DNA from: Dyella_B sp035690825
GTDB lineage: Bacteria > Pseudomonadota > Gammaproteobacteria > Xanthomonadales > Rhodanobacteraceae
DNA: 64,000 nt
NCBI RefSeq assembly: GCF_051954575.1
Contig: NZ_JBQCHP010000048.1
Coordinates: 1-64,000, forward strand
Direction: 5' to 3'
This document shows, in pieces, positions 45,859-54,967 of this stretch. The notes beneath the pieces were generated by a model that made no database searches, was not told the DNA's origin, and worked only from the letters and a program-made list of their open reading frames with translations. Positions within the stretch are counted from its first letter, which is position 1. Each line of letters begins with the position of its first letter. A program made the position numbers and the translations under genes.

Positions 45859-45915
45859 TCGAAAACGGGGAACGGCGCTAACGCGCAACCGTTCCCGCTC
45901 CCATTCCCCGCTTCC

Positions 45916-46659
45916 TCAAATACTGATTGCCGCACGCCGCTGCTGGCGCTTGTAGTGAATGATCAAGGCACCGACCAGCAATACCAGCGTCACGACGAAG
46001 ATGGTAGCGCCGAGGTTGGCGCCACCCACGCCACCGGCAATGCCCGTCGGCGCCGGCCCATTGCTTTCTTCGACATTGAAGGCTGCCATGCCGGTGTAGT
46101 GCATGCCGCATACGGCAAGCCCCATCACCAGCGCGCTGCCGATCATCTGCACCCGTCCGCGCAGATTGAATGCCAGCCACAGCGCGACGATCGATGCGAC
46201 GATCGCGATGATCATCGAGGTCGCCACCAGGTTCATGTCGTAGCTGGTATATGCCGCCATCAACACCGCCGCCATGCCCAGGTAATGCATGCCGGTAACG
46301 CCCAGTCCCATGCAGATGCCGGCCGCGGCGAGCTTGGCCCAGTTGAAGTCGCCGCTGCTGGCAATGAACAGGCCCAGCGAGCAGGCCGCGAAGCCGATCA
46401 CCGCCGAGAGCGAGGTCAGCAGCGGGTCATAACTCACCGGCATGCCCATGTCGCAGGCGAGCATGGCGATGAAATGCATCGCCCAGATCGCGCCTACACC
46501 CATCGCCGCACCCGCCGCCAGCACAGCGCCGATGCGCTGCTGCGAGGTTCTGGCCAACGGAATGAGCACAGCCAACTGCAAGGCCGTGAACGAGCCGAGC
46601 ACGGATATCACGTACGAAAGCAACACCAACAACAGGTTGTAGTGCTGTTGAACAGACAT
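45916..46659 (-). CDS. Stand-alone MHYT-domain membrane sensor
   Basis: A 247-residue inner-membrane protein with seven predicted helices. The three repeats of the MHYT motif are readable as AMHFIAM, GMHYLGM and GMHYTGM, whose His/Met are thought to bind copper and sense oxygen, CO or NO. Usually MHYT domains are fused to GGDEF/EAL, HTH or kinase modules; here there is no output domain, only a basic tail (HYKRQQRRAAI). GGAGG precedes the start. The partner it signals to is unknown. Confidence 0.88.
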   Translation of the reverse strand: MSVQQHYNLLLVLLSYVISVLGSFTALQLAVLIPLARTSQQRIGAVLAAGAAMGVGAIWAMHFIAMLACDMGMPVSYDPLLTSLSAVIGFAACSLGLFIASSGDFNWAKLAAAGICMGLGVTGMHYLGMAAVLMAAYTSYDMNLVATSMIIAIVASIVALWLAFNLRGRVQMIGSALVMGLAVCGMHYTGMAAFNVEESNGPAPTGIAGGVGGANLGATIFVVTLVLLVGALIIHYKRQQRRAAISI

Positions 46660-46821
46660 GGCCTGCACCTCCGATCGTTATGGCATGAGTCGACGCGAGC
46701 ACGCGGCTATCCCCGCCACGTGCGCCGCCTTTTTCAGCGCATGGCCACAGGTTCACCGGCCGCGCTGCACTGCTTGTTCTGCTGAACTACGTCATCGATG
46801 CACGCGCCCTCCACGCGCGCA

Positions 46822-47601
46822 TCAATGGGATACTTCGAGAATGCAGTCACCGGCGCCATGGCTATGGCTGCGACAATGCAGGTTGCGCACAAAAACAGTC
46901 TGCGGCGCGGCGGATGCACCGAGCATGCCTTCGAGGAATCCACTGAAAAACCTGCAACCGGAATGGCCGCCTGGCGGACAAAGCGGGCATTTCTGAATGT
47001 GGAAGTGGCGTTCGCGTACATCGATCGCCACCAGCGCGCGCAAGGCCGGCGAAGCGATGCGCTTGATCGAATCGAGCAGGCCGAGCTTGCCGCCCATCTC
47101 GTATTCGCGCTTGTACACCCAGATGCCGGTGCGCCGACCGGCCAGCAGCAAGGATGCCTCCCGTGCTTCGGCCGCCACTTCATGCTCCAGCGCCAGCAGC
47201 CAGGGAAAAATCTTCGGGTAATCGCGCGCCAGCTGCGGCAGCACGCTTTCCACCTTGCGCACGTCCGGCCCGATGACCGCGAGCGAAGGCGGTGATCCGT
47301 TGCCGGCACCATGCGCTGCACGCGGCACGGGCGACGGTGCCGCGCCCGCCTGCGCCGCCGCGCCCGGCGCCAGCAATGTAGCCTCGAAGCTCAGCACGCG
47401 ATTGTGCGTGGCGAGTGTTTCTTCCAAGGCAAGCTGCCGCTCCGCTTCACCGCGCACCACCATCACCAGCCACGCGCCTTGATGGTCCTGATACACGCGC
47501 TGGCGCAACAACGTAAAACCGCTCGCAACCACCACGCGGCCCAGTTCCACAAGCAAGCCTACGCGGCGATCCGAAAGGATCTGGATTTCCAGCTCGATCA
47601 T
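46822..47601 (-). CDS. Unrecognised protein with ACT-like N-terminus and V4R-like C-terminus
   Basis: A 259-residue cytosolic protein. Residues 1-70 look like an ACT-type fold (MIELEIQILSDRRVGLLVEL then RQRVYQDHQGAWLVMVVRGE). Residues 80-110 are Ala/Pro-rich linker. The C-terminus, KCPLCPPGGHSGCRFFSGFL followed by C-x8-C near the end, resembles the cysteine-containing V4R (4-vinyl reductase) ligand domain. GGGGAG precedes the start. It may be a small-molecule-responsive regulator without a DNA-binding domain. I know no characterised orthologue. The MHYT gene lies downstream on the same strand, groEL upstream. Confidence 0.72.
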   Translation of the reverse strand: MIELEIQILSDRRVGLLVELGRVVVASGFTLLRQRVYQDHQGAWLVMVVRGEAERQLALEETLATHNRVLSFEATLLAPGAAAQAGAAPSPVPRAAHGAGNGSPPSLAVIGPDVRKVESVLPQLARDYPKIFPWLLALEHEVAAEAREASLLLAGRRTGIWVYKREYEMGGKLGLLDSIKRIASPALRALVAIDVRERHFHIQKCPLCPPGGHSGCRFFSGFLEGMLGASAAPQTVFVRNLHCRSHSHGAGDCILEVSH

Positions 47602-47776
47602 TGAATGAAGCTCCCCTGTTTCGTCGATGCTGGCAAACGAATGGTGAAAATTACGAAGCTTTCGCTCTCGCGAAGTGTGATCGGACCCGCAAAAGCAAAC
47701 GCGAATTTTGAAATCGATAGCCACTTTCGGCACGGCCCTTGCGCACCACGCCGTTCTTCATCAATGCAATGCAAAA

Positions 47777-47803
47777 GAAAAGCCCCGCTTGCGCGGGGCT
47801 TTT
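47777..47803. terminator. Rho-independent terminator of groESL
   Basis: Stem AGCCCCGC / GCGGGGCT with a 4-base loop, flanked by A- and T-runs on both sides (GAAAA ... TTTTC), so it works from either strand. It lies 29 bases after the groEL stop codon. Confidence 0.9.
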
Positions 47804-47831
47804 CGATATGCGCGTAACGGAGGATGGACGA

Positions 47832-49478
<1,647 letters not shown>

Positions 49479-49533
49479 GGGTAGATACCTTCAATTCGTT
49501 AAGAGGGTTTGCAGAGAGAGCGGGAGAGGCCGA

Positions 49534-49827
49534 TCAGCCTTCGATCACCGCAACAATGTCGTCTTCCTTCAGGAAGACCAGCTCTTCGCCGTCGATCTTG
49601 ATTTCCTGGCCGGCGTACTTGCCGAACAGCACCGTTTCACCGGCCTTGACCGACATCGGGCGAACCTTGCCGTCTTCCAGGATGCGGCCTTCGCCAGCAG
49701 CGATCACCTTGCCGCGGGTCGGCTTTTCGGTGGCGCTGTCGGGGATGACGATGCCACCGGCGGAGACACGCTCCTCCTCCAGGCGCTTGACGATGACGCG
49801 ATCGTGCAGCGGACGCAGTTTGCTCAT
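49534..49827 (-). CDS. groES: Co-chaperonin GroES (Hsp10)
   Basis: A 97-residue protein that forms the heptameric lid on GroEL. LRPLHDRVIVKRLEEE at the N-terminus and the mobile loop ERVSAGGIVIPDSATEKP are typical. First gene of the heat-shock operon, controlled by the CIRCE, sigma-70-like and sigma-32-like elements upstream. Confidence 0.98.
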   Translation of the reverse strand: MSKLRPLHDRVIVKRLEEERVSAGGIVIPDSATEKPTRGKVIAAGEGRILEDGKVRPMSVKAGETVLFGKYAGQEIKIDGEELVFLKEDDIVAVIEG

Positions 49828-49894
49828 GAGTTGGACTCCAGCTTTGGCTTGAGGATGAAAAAGTTGAGGACCCCGGCCCGGCCTGGGCGGCCTG

Positions 49895-49921
49895 TTAGCA
49901 CTCGGGATACGTGAGTGCCAA
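49895..49921 (-). promoter_or_regulatory. CIRCE element (HrcA operator) of groESL
   Basis: TTAGCACTC-N9-GAGTGCCAA, one mismatch from the consensus TTAGCACTC-N9-GAGTGCTAA. It directly follows the -10-like TAGAAT (49921-49926 on the minus strand), the usual position for HrcA repression. Confidence 0.93.
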
Positions 49922-49948
49922 TTCTAGCCACCAAAAAAACCCCTGCAA
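49921..49948 (-). promoter_or_regulatory. Sigma-70-like promoter of groESL
   Basis: On the minus strand TTGCAG (49943-49948), a 16-base spacer and TAGAAT (49921-49926). The -35 match is only moderate. The -10 box borders the CIRCE element. Confidence 0.5.
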
Positions 49949-49954
49949 CAGGGG
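49933..49954 (-). terminator. Terminator-like hairpin inside the groESL leader
   Basis: On the minus strand CCCCTG-TTG-CAGGGG followed by TTTTTTT, a textbook intrinsic terminator, yet no minus-strand gene ends here. It lies between the sigma-32-like promoter and CIRCE, and overlaps the spacer of the sigma-70-like promoter. It could attenuate the upstream transcript or be only promoter spacer. Confidence 0.6.
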
Positions 49955-49974
49955 CCGGATAGGTCGTGCAGCGT

Positions 49975-50002
49975 TTATGGGGGAAACGGGAAGGCTTTCA
50001 AG
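49975..50002 (-). promoter_or_regulatory. Sigma-32 (RpoH) type heat-shock promoter
   Basis: On the minus strand CTTGAAA (49996-50002), a 13-base spacer and CCCCATAA (49975-49982). This matches the sigma-32 consensus CTTGAAA-N11-15-CCCCATNT at nearly every defined position. Transcription from it would run through the terminator-like hairpin and then CIRCE into groES. Confidence 0.8.
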
Positions 50003-50056
50003 GGCCGGCAACGAAACGACGCGGTTTGCAAATTGCCCGGGAGGATCGACACGGCC

Positions 50057-50761
50057 GTGGAAAATGCCGACGATGCTCCGTTTCCACACGGGTATCGGGC
50101 AGTGCGCAGGGACCAGACATTACGCGAGCAGATCGTCGCCCACGGCCTGAAGCTGACCCCTTCGGGCCTGAGCCAGGGCACCTCCGGCAACCTCAGCGTG
50201 CGCAGCGACGGCGGCTTCCTGATCACCCCCAGCGGCACACCGTACGAAGAAATCACCGCCGAAGGCGTGGTGCAGGTGGCGATGGACGGCAGCCACGCAC
50301 CGGGGCTGCGGCCCTCCAGCGAATGGCGCTTCCACCGGGACATCTACGCCGCGCGCCCGGACGTGCATGCGGTGGTCCATGCCCATCCGCCCTACAGCAC
50401 CGCGCTGGCGATGTGCCGCATGGACATCCCTGCCGCGCACTACATGATCGCGGTGGGCGGCGGCGATTCCATCCGCTGCGCCGGTTACTACACCTACGGC
50501 ACGCAGGAACTCTCCGATGCCGCCGTTCGCGCGCTGGAAGGACGCCTGGCCTGCCTGCTGGCCAACCACGGCATGATCGCGGTGGGGGCGACGATGGAAC
50601 AGGCGATGTGGCGCGCGGTGGAAGTGGAAACCCTGGCCCGGCAATACACGCTGGCGCTGCAGGTGGGCAAGCCGGCCTTGCTCAATGACGACGAAGTGGC
50701 GCAAGTGCTGGAAAAATTCGGCAACTATGGCCTGATGTCGCGCAAGGAAGCGTCCTCATGA
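50057..50761 (+). CDS. Class II aldolase/adducin family protein
   Basis: About 234 residues. A zinc-dependent aldolase-like protein of the fuculose-phosphate aldolase/MtnB fold: LSQGTSGNLSVR near residue 40, VVHAHPPYSTALA with two metal His near 105, and ANHGMIAVG with the third near 172. The substrate (L-fuculose-1-P, methylthioribulose-1-P or other) is not determined. No ATG is available; GTG 50057 is chosen with GGGAGG upstream at rather long spacing, TTG 50033 being the alternative. It overlaps cutA by 4 bases. Confidence 0.85.
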   Translation: MENADDAPFPHGYRAVRRDQTLREQIVAHGLKLTPSGLSQGTSGNLSVRSDGGFLITPSGTPYEEITAEGVVQVAMDGSHAPGLRPSSEWRFHRDIYAARPDVHAVVHAHPPYSTALAMCRMDIPAAHYMIAVGGGDSIRCAGYYTYGTQELSDAAVRALEGRLACLLANHGMIAVGATMEQAMWRAVEVETLARQYTLALQVGKPALLNDDEVAQVLEKFGNYGLMSRKEASS

Positions 50762-51087
50762 CCACCGACGATCCCGTCCTGCTCTGCTATTGCACCTGCC
50801 CCAACGCCGACAGTGCACGGCACCTGGCCGAAGCGCTGGTCGGCGAAGCGCTGGCCGCCTGCGTCAATCGCCTTCCGGCCGTTCAATCGACCTATCGCTG
50901 GAAAGGCGAAGTCACCACCGACAGCGAAGAACTGCTGCTGATCAAGACCACCGCCTCGCGCTTCGAAGCGCTGAAGGAACGCGTGCTGGCGCTGCATCCC
51001 TACGAATTGCCGGAACTGATCGCAGTGCCGGTGGAGCGCGGTTATACCGCTTACCTGGACTGGGTGCGCGCCGCCGGCGCCGATTGA
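50758..51087 (+). CDS. cutA: Divalent-cation tolerance protein CutA
   Basis: A 109-residue trimeric cytosolic protein. LLCYCTCPNADSARHLAEAL, LAACVNRLPAVQSTYRWKGE and the C-terminal ELPELIAVPVERG are the CutA1 blocks. In E. coli it is linked to copper tolerance and DsbD/DipZ, and a dsbD lies further along in this window. It is translationally coupled to the aldolase (ATGA) and overlaps the convergent cupin gene by 37 bases. Confidence 0.94.
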   Translation: MTTDDPVLLCYCTCPNADSARHLAEALVGEALAACVNRLPAVQSTYRWKGEVTTDSEELLLIKTTASRFEALKERVLALHPYELPELIAVPVERGYTAYLDWVRAAGAD

Positions 51088-51479
51088 GCGCCGGCACGAT
51101 CCCATACGGTCAAGCGTGCATCGGGCTTCGCGACGAAGACCACCAACAACGTTGCCGGCTCCGTCGCGCTCGCATTGCCGCTGACGACGTGGTGCGCGCC
51201 CATCGGCTCGAACCAGCTGTCGCCCGGACCGTAGGTGCGTGCGGCAGCGCCTTCCACCTGGCTGCGCACATGCCCACTCAACACGTAAACGAAGGCGTCG
51301 CCGCCGTGCCGATGCGGTGCGGAGGATTGGCCAGGCGCATACGTCACAGTGACCGCCTTCAATTGGTGATCTGCAATATCCGTCAACGGCGACGACAGCA
51401 ACGCGTGTTCTTCAGCGGCCGGACTGTTGCCGTTGAGCCCTAAGGCCATGCACACGGCGGCGAGCTTCATGTATCGCAT
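51051..51479 (-). CDS. Exported cupin-domain protein
   Basis: A 142-residue protein with a signal peptide and a single cupin barrel. Motif 1 SSAPHRHGGDAFVYVLSGHV carries the metal-binding His pair and Glu position (here Asp/Val variation), motif 2 is YGPGDSWFEPMGAHHVV. Small periplasmic cupins of this kind bind metal or act as dioxygenase-like or sensor proteins; the role is unknown. AAAGGAG precedes the start. Its last 12 codons overlap the end of cutA on the other strand. The TlpA-like gene lies 14 bases upstream in the same direction. Confidence 0.82.
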   Translation of the reverse strand: MRYMKLAAVCMALGLNGNSPAAEEHALLSSPLTDIADHQLKAVTVTYAPGQSSAPHRHGGDAFVYVLSGHVRSQVEGAAARTYGPGDSWFEPMGAHHVVSGNASATEPATLLVVFVAKPDARLTVWDRAGAQSAPAARTQSR

Positions 51480-51493
51480 GCACCTGGCTCCTT

Positions 51494-52498
51494 TCATCTT
51501 GCCGACAGTGCGTTCAATTGATCGGCCAGTTGCGCATCCACGCCTTCGATACGCCGCACCAGCCGGCCGTGTGCATCGAACACCAGCAAGGTCGGCACAT
51601 GCATCACGCGGAAGCGGCGGAACAGCGCGCCGGACTCGTCCAACGCCAAGGGCATCGTCAGATGGTGTTCCTGCTGATACGCACGCAGGCCATCCTGGTC
51701 CGCCCACAGGCCGGAGGCGATGCCCAGCCAACGCGCATGCCCGTCACGCGACAGCGCCGTCACCTGTTCGCGTACCGCACGGCAGCTGGCCGCGACGGCC
51801 GGACGGCTTTTCGCGAGATACGTCTCGCACCACGGTGACATGAAGACCAGCACGGTGGGCTGGCTGTTGGCGGCATTCAGACGAAAGGTGGCGCCCGATA
51901 GCGTAGGCACCGTCACATCCGGCAGTTGCTTGTCCGCGGAGCCATTGTCACTCGCCGCCACCGCGGTAGCGACGTTGGACTGCATCGACGTGCGTGCCGC
52001 CAACAACGCCGCATTGAGCTTTTCGTTCGCTTCGTGACCGACGTACAGGATGCGGCCGTCGCGCCCGATCACGACGTGCTGCGGCGTCACACGCAGATGG
52101 AACGCCTCGCCGATGGAACCGTCGTCGAACACGATCGGCATCTTCAGGCCCATTTCCTTGCGGTAACGGCGCACGTCCTCGATGGTGTCGTCGAAGCCGA
52201 CATCGACGGCGATCACTTCCATATCCGATCCGGCCTGTTCGTAGACATGCTTCAGATGCGGCATCTGCTCGCGGCACGGCACGCACCAGGTGGCCCAGAA
52301 TTTCAAATACACCGCCTTCTTGCCGTAATAGCTGGCCAGGTCGATGGTCTGGCCATCGATGGTCTTGAGCACCAGCCGGGGCGCGGGCGTACCCACCAGT
52401 CCGCGCGCCGCAGCTTGCGCGTGCTGCTCGCCGGTTTCGGCCAGAACCTGCGCGCTGAACAACATCAACAACAGCAGAGCCACGATACGCACGATCAT
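51494..52498 (-). CDS. Double thioredoxin-domain protein (TlpA-like), second domain degenerate
   Basis: A 334-residue exported protein with a signal peptide (ALLLLMLFSAQVLA). Domain 1 (residues 35-160) is a redoxin with the active-site WCVPC near residue 73 and a cis-Pro region (VTPQHVVIGRDG). Domain 2 (about 190-334) repeats the fold but its active site reads MSPWCETYL, so one cysteine is missing and it cannot cycle as an oxidoreductase. Expected in the periplasm for thiol reduction or cytochrome c maturation. It is followed at short distance by the cupin gene, probably one operon. Confidence 0.86.
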   Translation of the reverse strand: MIVRIVALLLLMLFSAQVLAETGEQHAQAAARGLVGTPAPRLVLKTIDGQTIDLASYYGKKAVYLKFWATWCVPCREQMPHLKHVYEQAGSDMEVIAVDVGFDDTIEDVRRYRKEMGLKMPIVFDDGSIGEAFHLRVTPQHVVIGRDGRILYVGHEANEKLNAALLAARTSMQSNVATAVAASDNGSADKQLPDVTVPTLSGATFRLNAANSQPTVLVFMSPWCETYLAKSRPAVAASCRAVREQVTALSRDGHARWLGIASGLWADQDGLRAYQQEHHLTMPLALDESGALFRRFRVMHVPTLLVFDAHGRLVRRIEGVDAQLADQLNALSAR

Positions 52499-52580
52499 CT
52501 CCTTGCATGAGGTGCCTGCATGCTCGCGATTTTGATGGGCGGACCATAAGAGCCACTTTGCGGCAATTCATGAGGACCAC

Positions 52581-52657
52581 CGTAAGTTGGGGTGCAAACC
52601 CCAACGTTGCCATGCATGGGATACACCACGGCGTTGGGGTTTGCACCCCAACCTACG
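52581..52657. repeat. REP-like palindrome, copy 4 (supplies the MocR stop codon)
   Basis: Arms 52581-52606 and 52632-52657 are reverse complements of 26 bases with one mismatch; the core is GGTTGGGGTGCAAACCCCAA as in copies 1 and 2. CTA at 52653-52655 is the TAG stop codon of the MocR-type gene. Confidence 0.92.
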
Positions 52658-54104
52658 GAGCGGCCAGCTTCATCAGCTTGGCGATGCCTTCGTCGATGCG
52701 CGAGACGTCGATCATGCCCAGGCCGAAGGCAAGGCCGTGCACGCCGGCGCTCTCTTTCATATAAGCATCCAACACTTCCAGATTGATCCCGCTCGTCGTC
52801 GCGCGCGCAAGCAAGGCCGAACTGTCGACCGCGTCGTCCAGCCGTGCCGCCAGATGCAATCCCGCATCCGAAGGACATACCTGCAGCCGCCCTTTTCCGT
52901 GCCGCTGCAAGGCATCCAGCAGCACCTCGCGCCGCTGTGCGTACACCTTGCGCATATGCCGCACGTGGCGCACCAGATGCCCTTCGACAATGAACGCCGC
53001 CAGCGTATCCTGCGCCAGCACGTCGCCATGCCAATCGGCCTGATGCTTGGCATTGACGAAGGCGGTGCGCAGCCACGGCGGCACTACTGCGTAGCCGAGG
53101 CGAAGCGTGGGAAACAGGCATTTGGAAAACGTGCCGACGTAGCAGACGCTGTCGTCGCGATCGAGTGTCTGCAGCGCATCCAGCGGCCGGCCGCTGTAGC
53201 GGAACTCGCTGTCGTAGTCGTCTTCGATCACCAGGGCGCCGCGCGTGCGCGCAAACGCCAGCAGATCGATGCGCCGGCGCGGTGACATCACCACGCCGAG
53301 CGGAAACTGGTGCGAAGGCGTCACATAGATCACGTTGGCGTCGCGCGGAAGCTGATCGACGATCAACCCTTCCTCGTCCACCGCCACACCGATCACGCGC
53401 GCGCCGGCAGCGCAAAATACCGCGCGCAGCGGCGGATAGCCGGGATCCTCCACGGCGACGACCGTGCGGCCCGGCGTCACCAGCACGCGCGCCAACAGAT
53501 CGAACGCCTGCTGCGCGCCGCTGGTGACCACCACATCCTCGGCTTCGCACGACACTGCGCGCGCAAAGGAAATGTGCTGCGCAATCGCCTGGCGCAAAGG
53601 CAAGCGCCCTTGCGCGAGATCGTAGAGCGGCGCGGCCTTGGACAGATTGCGCAAGGCGCGCGCGGCAAGTCGTCGCCAGATGTCATAGGGAAAGGAGCGG
53701 CTGTCCGGAATGCCGAGTCGAAAATCGTACGTATAGGCGCCGGCATGCATCGGTTGCGGCAAACCCGCGACGTTTCGCCAGTACGGCGCCAACCGGTGGT
53801 CGGGCGTGGCGATGTCGGCCCGCGCACGTCGCCCGCTGCGACGCATGGCCAGATCAGCCACGAAATTGCCGGCGCCCTGCCGCGCTTCGATATAGCCCTC
53901 ACCAAGCAGCAAGTCATACGCCGCCACGACGGTGTTGCGCGACACCTGCAACGCTTCGGCCAGCTCGCGGGTGGCGGGCAGCCGCAGCCCCGGTTTCAGC
54001 CGTCCGTCGAGAATCGCGGCGCGCAATTGCCCATGCAGCGCGGCCATGCGCTGGCGCGAGCCACGTTCCGGCAAGCTGAGCGGAAATTCGAACGGGTGGT
54101 CCAT
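52653..54104 (-). CDS. MocR/PdxR-type regulator (GntR HTH fused to aminotransferase-like domain)
   Basis: A 483-residue regulator. Residues 1-80 are a GntR winged helix (LKPGLRLPATRELAEALQVS then RNTVVAAYDLLLGEGYIEAR). Residues 110-480 are a fold-type I aminotransferase domain with the PLP lysine in GTFSKCLFPTLRLGY and the VIEDDYDSEFRY block. MocR proteins sense PLP or amino-acid adducts. Divergent from a GST, its probable target. ATG 54104 was chosen by family start; ATG 54134 is possible. Its stop codon is the edge of a REP-like repeat. Confidence 0.92.
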   Translation of the reverse strand: MDHPFEFPLSLPERGSRQRMAALHGQLRAAILDGRLKPGLRLPATRELAEALQVSRNTVVAAYDLLLGEGYIEARQGAGNFVADLAMRRSGRRARADIATPDHRLAPYWRNVAGLPQPMHAGAYTYDFRLGIPDSRSFPYDIWRRLAARALRNLSKAAPLYDLAQGRLPLRQAIAQHISFARAVSCEAEDVVVTSGAQQAFDLLARVLVTPGRTVVAVEDPGYPPLRAVFCAAGARVIGVAVDEEGLIVDQLPRDANVIYVTPSHQFPLGVVMSPRRRIDLLAFARTRGALVIEDDYDSEFRYSGRPLDALQTLDRDDSVCYVGTFSKCLFPTLRLGYAVVPPWLRTAFVNAKHQADWHGDVLAQDTLAAFIVEGHLVRHVRHMRKVYAQRREVLLDALQRHGKGRLQVCPSDAGLHLAARLDDAVDSSALLARATTSGINLEVLDAYMKESAGVHGLAFGLGMIDVSRIDEGIAKLMKLAAP

Positions 54105-54122
54105 GTGACGAGGCCTTGGACA

Positions 54123-54147
54123 AACTGGATCCATAGATTTGATCCAA
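54123..54147. promoter_or_regulatory. Candidate MocR operator: direct repeats between mocR and the GST gene
   Basis: TGGATCCA (54126-54133) and TTGATCCAA (54139-54147) are near-direct repeats 13 bp apart in the 108-base divergent region. MocR regulators are known to bind paired direct repeats in such regions; the assignment here is inferred. Confidence 0.45.
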
Positions 54148-54212
54148 CGTGGTTCTTTTACAAGACCACCTGATTACCTAGCATGCCTTCAACGCCACGG
54201 AGCCAAGCCATC

Positions 54213-54911
54213 ATGATCGACCTCTATTTCGCCGCCACGCCCAATGGCCTGAAAGCCAAGCTGTTCCTGGAAGAAGCGCAGCTCCCTTATCGCGCGATAC
54301 CGGTGAGCCTCAGCAAGGGCGAGCAATTCAAACCCGAGTTCCTGGCCATTTCGCCGAACAACAAGATTCCAGCGATCGTCGATCACGCCCCAGCCGACGG
54401 CGGCGAACCGGTGACGCTGTTCGAATCGGGCGCGATCCTGCTCTATCTGGCCGAAAAGATCGGCCGCCTCATTCCGCAGGACACCCACGGCCGCGCCGAA
54501 GTGCTGCAATGGCTGTTCTGGCAGATGGCAGGGCTGGGCCCGATGGCCGGACAGATCGGGCACTTCAATGTGTACGCGCCGGAGAAAGTGCCGTACGCCA
54601 TCGATCGTTATGCGCGCGAAACCAGCCGGCTCTACGGGGTGCTCGATCGGCGCCTGGCCGATCGCCCGTTCATCGCCGGCGAGTTTTCGATTGCGGACAT
54701 CGCCTGTTACCCGTGGATCGTTCCGCACGAAGCACATGGACAGGATCTGGACGCTTTTCCCCATCTCAAGCGCTGGTTCGAAAGCATGGCGACGCGGCCC
54801 GCCACGTTGCGCACGTATGAAGGTGTCGAGAACGTGTATGCGCCCAAGCAGGCGATGTCGGATGAAGAACGCAAAGTGTTGTTCAACCAGGGTGCCACGG
54901 TTCGCACCTAG
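54213..54911 (+). CDS. Glutathione S-transferase family protein (YfcG/YghU-like)
   Basis: A 232-residue protein with a thioredoxin-like N-terminal domain (LYFAATPNGLKAKLFLEEAQ, SPNNKIPAIVD, LFESGAILLYLAEK) and an all-helical C-terminal domain (RPFIAGEFSIADIACYPWI). The N-terminal TPNG places it with the YfcG/Nu-class disulfide-bond oxidoreductase GSTs. GGAG precedes the start at 54213. Control by the divergent MocR protein is likely, an uncommon pairing because MocR regulators usually control vitamin B6, GABA or taurine genes. Confidence 0.9.
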   Translation: MIDLYFAATPNGLKAKLFLEEAQLPYRAIPVSLSKGEQFKPEFLAISPNNKIPAIVDHAPADGGEPVTLFESGAILLYLAEKIGRLIPQDTHGRAEVLQWLFWQMAGLGPMAGQIGHFNVYAPEKVPYAIDRYARETSRLYGVLDRRLADRPFIAGEFSIADIACYPWIVPHEAHGQDLDAFPHLKRWFESMATRPATLRTYEGVENVYAPKQAMSDEERKVLFNQGATVRT

Positions 54912-54967
54912 GCGAGCCGTCTCACCGTTCCCCAACCTGCACTGTCCTTCCTGTGAGCATTTCCGCC

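Noticed and set aside
49933..49954. Terminator of a gene ending at about 49.95 kb on the minus strand
   Set aside because: The only minus-strand frame there (about 64 codons) has no ribosome site or family match; the hairpin belongs to the groESL leader instead.
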